A stretch of 16,300 bases of DNA. Source: JBBRZF01 sp038236965. GTDB taxonomy: Bacteria > Acidobacteriota > Terriglobia > Terriglobales > Acidobacteriaceae. Numbering within the stretch: position 1 is the stretch's first letter; every line of letters begins with the position of its first letter. The stretch lies in the NCBI GenBank assembly GCA_038236965.1, contig JBBRZF010000067.1, positions 1-16,300 of the forward strand. The letters run 5' to 3'. The position numbers and the translations under genes were made by a program. Below, one piece after another: positions 14,117 to 16,300 of this stretch. Under the pieces are notes generated by a model that saw nothing but the letters and a program-made list of their open reading frames with translations, did not search any database and was not told the origin of the DNA.

Positions 14117-14152
14117 CTTTGTAAAAGCTCTTCACTTTGTAAGAGCTCTTCG
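14117..14152. repeat. Two adjacent copies of an 18-bp unit before ahcY
   Basis: Units 14117-14134 and 14135-14152 (CTTTGTAA(A/G)AGCTCTTC(A/G)) touch each other and agree at 16 of 18 positions. The second holds a perfect palindrome AAGAGCTCTT. The pair sits between the metK hairpin and the ahcY start and could be a tandem binding site or a recent duplication. Confidence 0.7.
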
Positions 14153-14256
14153 GCAGGATGCCGGAAGATCAAAATTTCACAACCGCAGTGGCCGGGCTGA
14201 TTGCTCCCATTGCAGAAAGTGCGACTCCTGACAGGGATTCGCAACGCAGGCTTCTA

Positions 14257-15534
14257 ATGGCTACCACTCAAACGAACGTCGCTTCCGATATCAAGGACAT
14301 TGCCCTGGCGGATATGGGGAAGAAGCGCATTGATTGGGCAAATCAATCGATGCGAGTGCTGCAGATCATCCGCAAGGAATTCATCAAGGATCGGCCGCTG
14401 AAGGGCATACGCATCTCGGCCTGCCTGCACGTCACGGCGGAAACGGCGAACCTGCTGATCACCTTGCGTGATGGCGGCGCAGATGTTGCGATTTGCGCAT
14501 CCAACCCGCTCTCCACACAGGACGACGTGGCTGCCTCGCTGGTGCGTGACTACGGTATCCCGGTCTTCGCCATCAAGGGCGAGGACAACGATACCTACTA
14601 CAAGCACATCATGTCTGCGCTCGACCACAAGCCGCAGATCACGATGGACGATGGCGCTGACCTCGTCTCCATTGCGCTGACCAAGCGTACGGATGTGATC
14701 GACGGCATCTTCGCCGGCACGGAAGAGACCACCACCGGCGTCATTCGCCTGCGCGCGATGGCGAAGGACGGAGTGTTGAAGTATCCCATCGTGGCGGTGA
14801 ACGATGCCGACACCAAGCACATGTTCGATAACCGCTACGGCACGGGCCAGTCCACCATAGACGGCATTGTGCGCGCGACGAACTTCCTGCTCGCGGGATC
14901 GAAATTCGTTGTCGCCGGATTTGGCTGGTGCGGACGTGGTTTGGCGAGCCGCGCTCGTGGACTTGGCGCAGAAGTCATCGTGACCGAAATCGATCCGACG
15001 AAGGCGCTGGAAGCCGTTATGGAAGGCTACCGCGTGATGTCGATGGAAGAAGCCGCGAAGATCGGCGACGTCTTCTGCACGGTCACCGGCAACAAGAGCG
15101 TACTGCGCAAGGAACACTTCGAACTCATGAAGGACGGCGCCATCATCTCGAACTCCGGCCACTTCAATGTGGAGATCGACATCCCCGCGTTGGAAAAGCT
15201 GTCAAGCAGCAAGCGCACTACGCGCGAGTTCGTGCAGGAGTTTTCGCTAAAGGCAGGTCGCAAGATCAACCTGCTCGGCGAAGGACGCCTCATCAATCTC
15301 GCGGCAGCCGAGGGGCATCCGCCGTCGGTGATGGATATGAGCTTTGCCGACCAGGCTCTCTCGGTGGACTACATGGTGAAGAACCACAAGTCGCTGGAGA
15401 ACAAGGTTTACAAGGTTCCCGAAGAACTCGACAAGCGCGTCGCCAAGCTGAAGCTGGAATCGATGGGCATCAAGATCGACCGTCTTACCGCCGAACAGGA
15501 AGAATATCTGGCGGGTTGGTCGGAAGGAACTTAA
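14257..15534 (+). CDS. ahcY: Adenosylhomocysteinase (S-adenosylhomocysteine hydrolase)
   Basis: Splits S-adenosylhomocysteine to adenosine and homocysteine, which removes the product inhibitor of methyltransferases. The NAD-dependent enzyme shows CLHVTAETANLLITL (about 56-70), CASNPLSTQDDVAASL, ITMDDGADL (Asp131/132), GTEETTTGV (Glu156/157), NDADTKHMFDNRYGTGQS (Lys187, Asp191), the NAD loop VVAGFGWCGRG (about 218-228) and EGHPPSVMDMSFADQAL. At 425 residues, ending in LTAEQEEYLAGWSEGT, it is the short form without the Lys-Tyr tail of the mammalian-type enzyme. The frame is open 33 codons upstream to an ATG at 14158, but that extension is unlike the family; ATG 14257 starts where relatives start, with only a weak ribosome binding site. 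It ends at a strong terminator. Confidence 0.93.
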   Translation: MATTQTNVASDIKDIALADMGKKRIDWANQSMRVLQIIRKEFIKDRPLKGIRISACLHVTAETANLLITLRDGGADVAICASNPLSTQDDVAASLVRDYGIPVFAIKGEDNDTYYKHIMSALDHKPQITMDDGADLVSIALTKRTDVIDGIFAGTEETTTGVIRLRAMAKDGVLKYPIVAVNDADTKHMFDNRYGTGQSTIDGIVRATNFLLAGSKFVVAGFGWCGRGLASRARGLGAEVIVTEIDPTKALEAVMEGYRVMSMEEAAKIGDVFCTVTGNKSVLRKEHFELMKDGAIISNSGHFNVEIDIPALEKLSSSKRTTREFVQEFSLKAGRKINLLGEGRLINLAAAEGHPPSVMDMSFADQALSVDYMVKNHKSLENKVYKVPEELDKRVAKLKLESMGIKIDRLTAEQEEYLAGWSEGT

Positions 15535-15538
15535 GAGC

Positions 15539-15604
15539 AGACGTCAGACGTCAGACGTCGGATAAAAACCAAAGACAAGAGACAAAGACCAAGACCAAAG
15601 ACAT
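15539..15604. repeat. AGAC-based period-7 tracts after ahcY
   Basis: Three perfect AGACGTC units (15539-15559) begin a few bases after the ahcY stop. A second, looser tract (15571-15604) carries AGAC at 15573, 15580, 15586, 15592 and 15599, spaced 7, 6, 6 and 7. The core AGAC is shared although the rest of the unit changes. The tract sits between the stop codon and the terminator, so it is transcribed. Confidence 0.75.
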
Positions 15605-15616
15605 AATGCAATGACT

Positions 15617-15640
15617 AAAGCGACCTTCGGGTCGCTTTTT
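15617..15640 (+). terminator. Intrinsic terminator after ahcY
   Basis: A 9-bp stem AAAGCGACC/GGTCGCTTT (15617-15625 with 15630-15638) is capped by a C(UUCG)G tetraloop and runs into TTTTT. This is a textbook terminator for the metK-ahcY region. Confidence 0.95.
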
Positions 15641-15691
15641 GTTGACTACGGTCAATGGTTAGTACATCGGCCTTCCACCTATCCTTTGTAG

Positions 15692-15866
15692 ATGAAAAGT
15701 CGGCTTGTCATCCTGCTTGCAATGCTGTGTTCGATGGGAGTTGCGTGCCGATGCTCGCAATCTCGGGGACCGTCGGGATCCGGCGGCGGAAAGCGAATTC
15801 GGCGACGCACAGTATTACCTGCTGCCGAGCCGGAGGGTTGACGTTTCGTTGAAGATGCATTTCTAA
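15692..15866 (+). pseudogene. Doubtful small exported-protein ORF, possibly frameshifted
   Basis: From ATG 15692 a 50-codon frame reads MKSRLVILLAMLCSMGVACRCSQ..., which looks like a signal or lipoprotein leader with Cys near position 19, then ends in Arg-rich sequence at about 15844. Another frame, open to a stop at 15866, reads DPAAESEFGDAQYYLLPSRR and on to VSLKMHF, which looks more like real protein than the first frame does there. One base change in frame near 15765-15790 would join them. No ribosome binding site is visible. It may be a decayed small lipoprotein gene or not a gene at all. It lies in a gap of about 400 bp (15535-15930) that otherwise holds repeats and a terminator. Confidence 0.3.
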
Positions 15867-15870
15867 AAGC

Positions 15871-15898
15871 AGACGTCAGACGCCGGACGATAGACGAC
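15871..15898. repeat. Period-7 tract AGACGTC/AGACGCC/GGACGAT/AGACGAC
   Basis: Four consecutive 7-bp units with drifting sequence. The first is identical to the AGACGTC units at 15539-15559. It ends about 30 bases before the acetyltransferase start codon and may provide part of that gene's -35 region. Confidence 0.65.
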
Positions 15899-15930
15899 AG
15901 CTAAACACTGTGGGCGATTACAATTCGGCC

Positions 15931-16300
15931 ATGCCTAAACTTGCGCACGCTTACAAGCCTCTTACTGCTGACACCTGGTCTGCCTTCCAAGAACTGTTCG
16001 GTTCACGCGGAGCCTGCGGCGGTTGCTGGTGCCAGTCGTGGCGATTGACGCGCGCGGAGTTCGATGCCGGTAAAGGCGCGAAAAATAAGTCGCGCATGAA
16101 GAAATTGGCGGAAGGTGAGGTGCCGCCCGGCATCTTACTTTTCGAAGATGGCCAGGCGGTCGCATGGTGTTCACTGGCACCGCGAGAGCAGTTTGTTCGA
16201 CTCTTGGGATCGCGCGTCTGGAAACCCGTGGACGAAAAACCGGTGTGGTCCATCTCCTGCTTTTTCGTTCGCAAAGGGTTTCGCAATCGCGGACTGTCGG
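15931..16300 (+). CDS. GNAT-family N-acetyltransferase (N-terminal part, cut by window edge)
   Basis: About 123 codons are visible, with no stop before the edge. The segments LFGSRGACGGCWCQSWRL (about 23-40), GKGAKNKSRMKKLAEGEVPPGILLFEDGQAVAWCSLAPREQFVRL and SRVWKPVDEKPVWSISCFFVRKGFRNRGLS match a GNAT-like family with a conserved GGCWC motif near the start. The last visible residues, RKGFRNRGLS, are where the acetyl-CoA-binding R-x-x-G-x-G/A loop begins. The substrate is unknown. No ribosome binding site is seen. TACAAT (15919-15924) ends six bases before the ATG, so the message may be leaderless. Confidence 0.85.
   Translation, partial: MPKLAHAYKPLTADTWSAFQELFGSRGACGGCWCQSWRLTRAEFDAGKGAKNKSRMKKLAEGEVPPGILLFEDGQAVAWCSLAPREQFVRLLGSRVWKPVDEKPVWSISCFFVRKGFRNRGLS

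Noticed and set aside
14158..14256. 33-residue N-terminal extension of AhcY
   Set aside because: Family proteins begin near the ATG at 14257, and the upstream ATG has a purine-rich stretch too close to serve as a ribosome binding site.
15655..15852. A 65-residue plus-strand frame after ahcY
   Set aside because: No ribosome binding site or protein-like pattern; the neighbouring frames look better, though still doubtful.

Overview
The window looks like chromosomal DNA of a Gram-negative bacterium, most likely an acidobacterium of the Koribacter/Terriglobia type. The reasons are two Kdo (lipopolysaccharide) biosynthesis genes, the style of several secreted proteins (an SHD1-like N-terminal segment, a short Cys-containing exported protein), an ECF sigma factor ending in a CDRVV tail, and intergenic tracts of 7-bp repeats. 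The lineage call rests on remembered family style, not on a search. I see no rRNA, tRNA, CRISPR array, transposase or phage gene.

Layout. Positions 1-474 hold no convincing gene, only period-7 repeat tracts and a G-rich stretch. From 475 to 4376 four genes are read on the minus strand in the order pyrG (CTP synthase), kdsA (Kdo-8-phosphate synthase), kdsD/kpsF (arabinose-5-phosphate isomerase) and a 73-residue protein of unknown function. pyrG and kdsA are each followed by a clear intrinsic terminator, while the small gene is tightly coupled to kdsD. From 4565 to 6222 the plus strand carries an FMN-binding split-barrel protein and a secreted hypothetical protein. A strong palindrome separates these from a minus-strand pair, a DoxX-like membrane protein and a small exported protein (6345-7170). 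An ECF sigma factor diverges from that pair at 7341, followed by an exported POTRA-type protein split by a -1 frameshift (8178-9055). Next come a secreted HNH nuclease (minus), a DUF6979-like protein (plus) and a GAF-GGDEF diguanylate cyclase (minus). The right third is a plus-strand housekeeping block: rodZ-like, metK and ahcY, with good promoters before rodZ and metK. After a textbook terminator there is a repeat-rich gap with a doubtful broken small ORF, then the start of a GNAT acetyltransferase that runs off the edge.

How the genes work together. kdsD and kdsA are successive steps to Kdo. pyrG makes CTP, which is needed (among other uses) to activate Kdo. metK and ahcY make S-adenosylmethionine and clear S-adenosylhomocysteine, and a hairpin and an 18-bp tandem duplication lie between them. 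The ECF sigma factor and the DoxX pair share a divergent intergenic region with a clean inverted repeat that looks like an operator.

I found no clearly new multi-gene system. The points most worth checking are the drifting period-7 tracts at both ends, two reading-frame anomalies (kdsA start, POTRA gene) that would each be repaired by one extra G in a GGG run, the slippery heptamer A AAG GGT at the POTRA break, the operator-like repeat before the DoxX gene, and the structured leaders of pyrG and metK.
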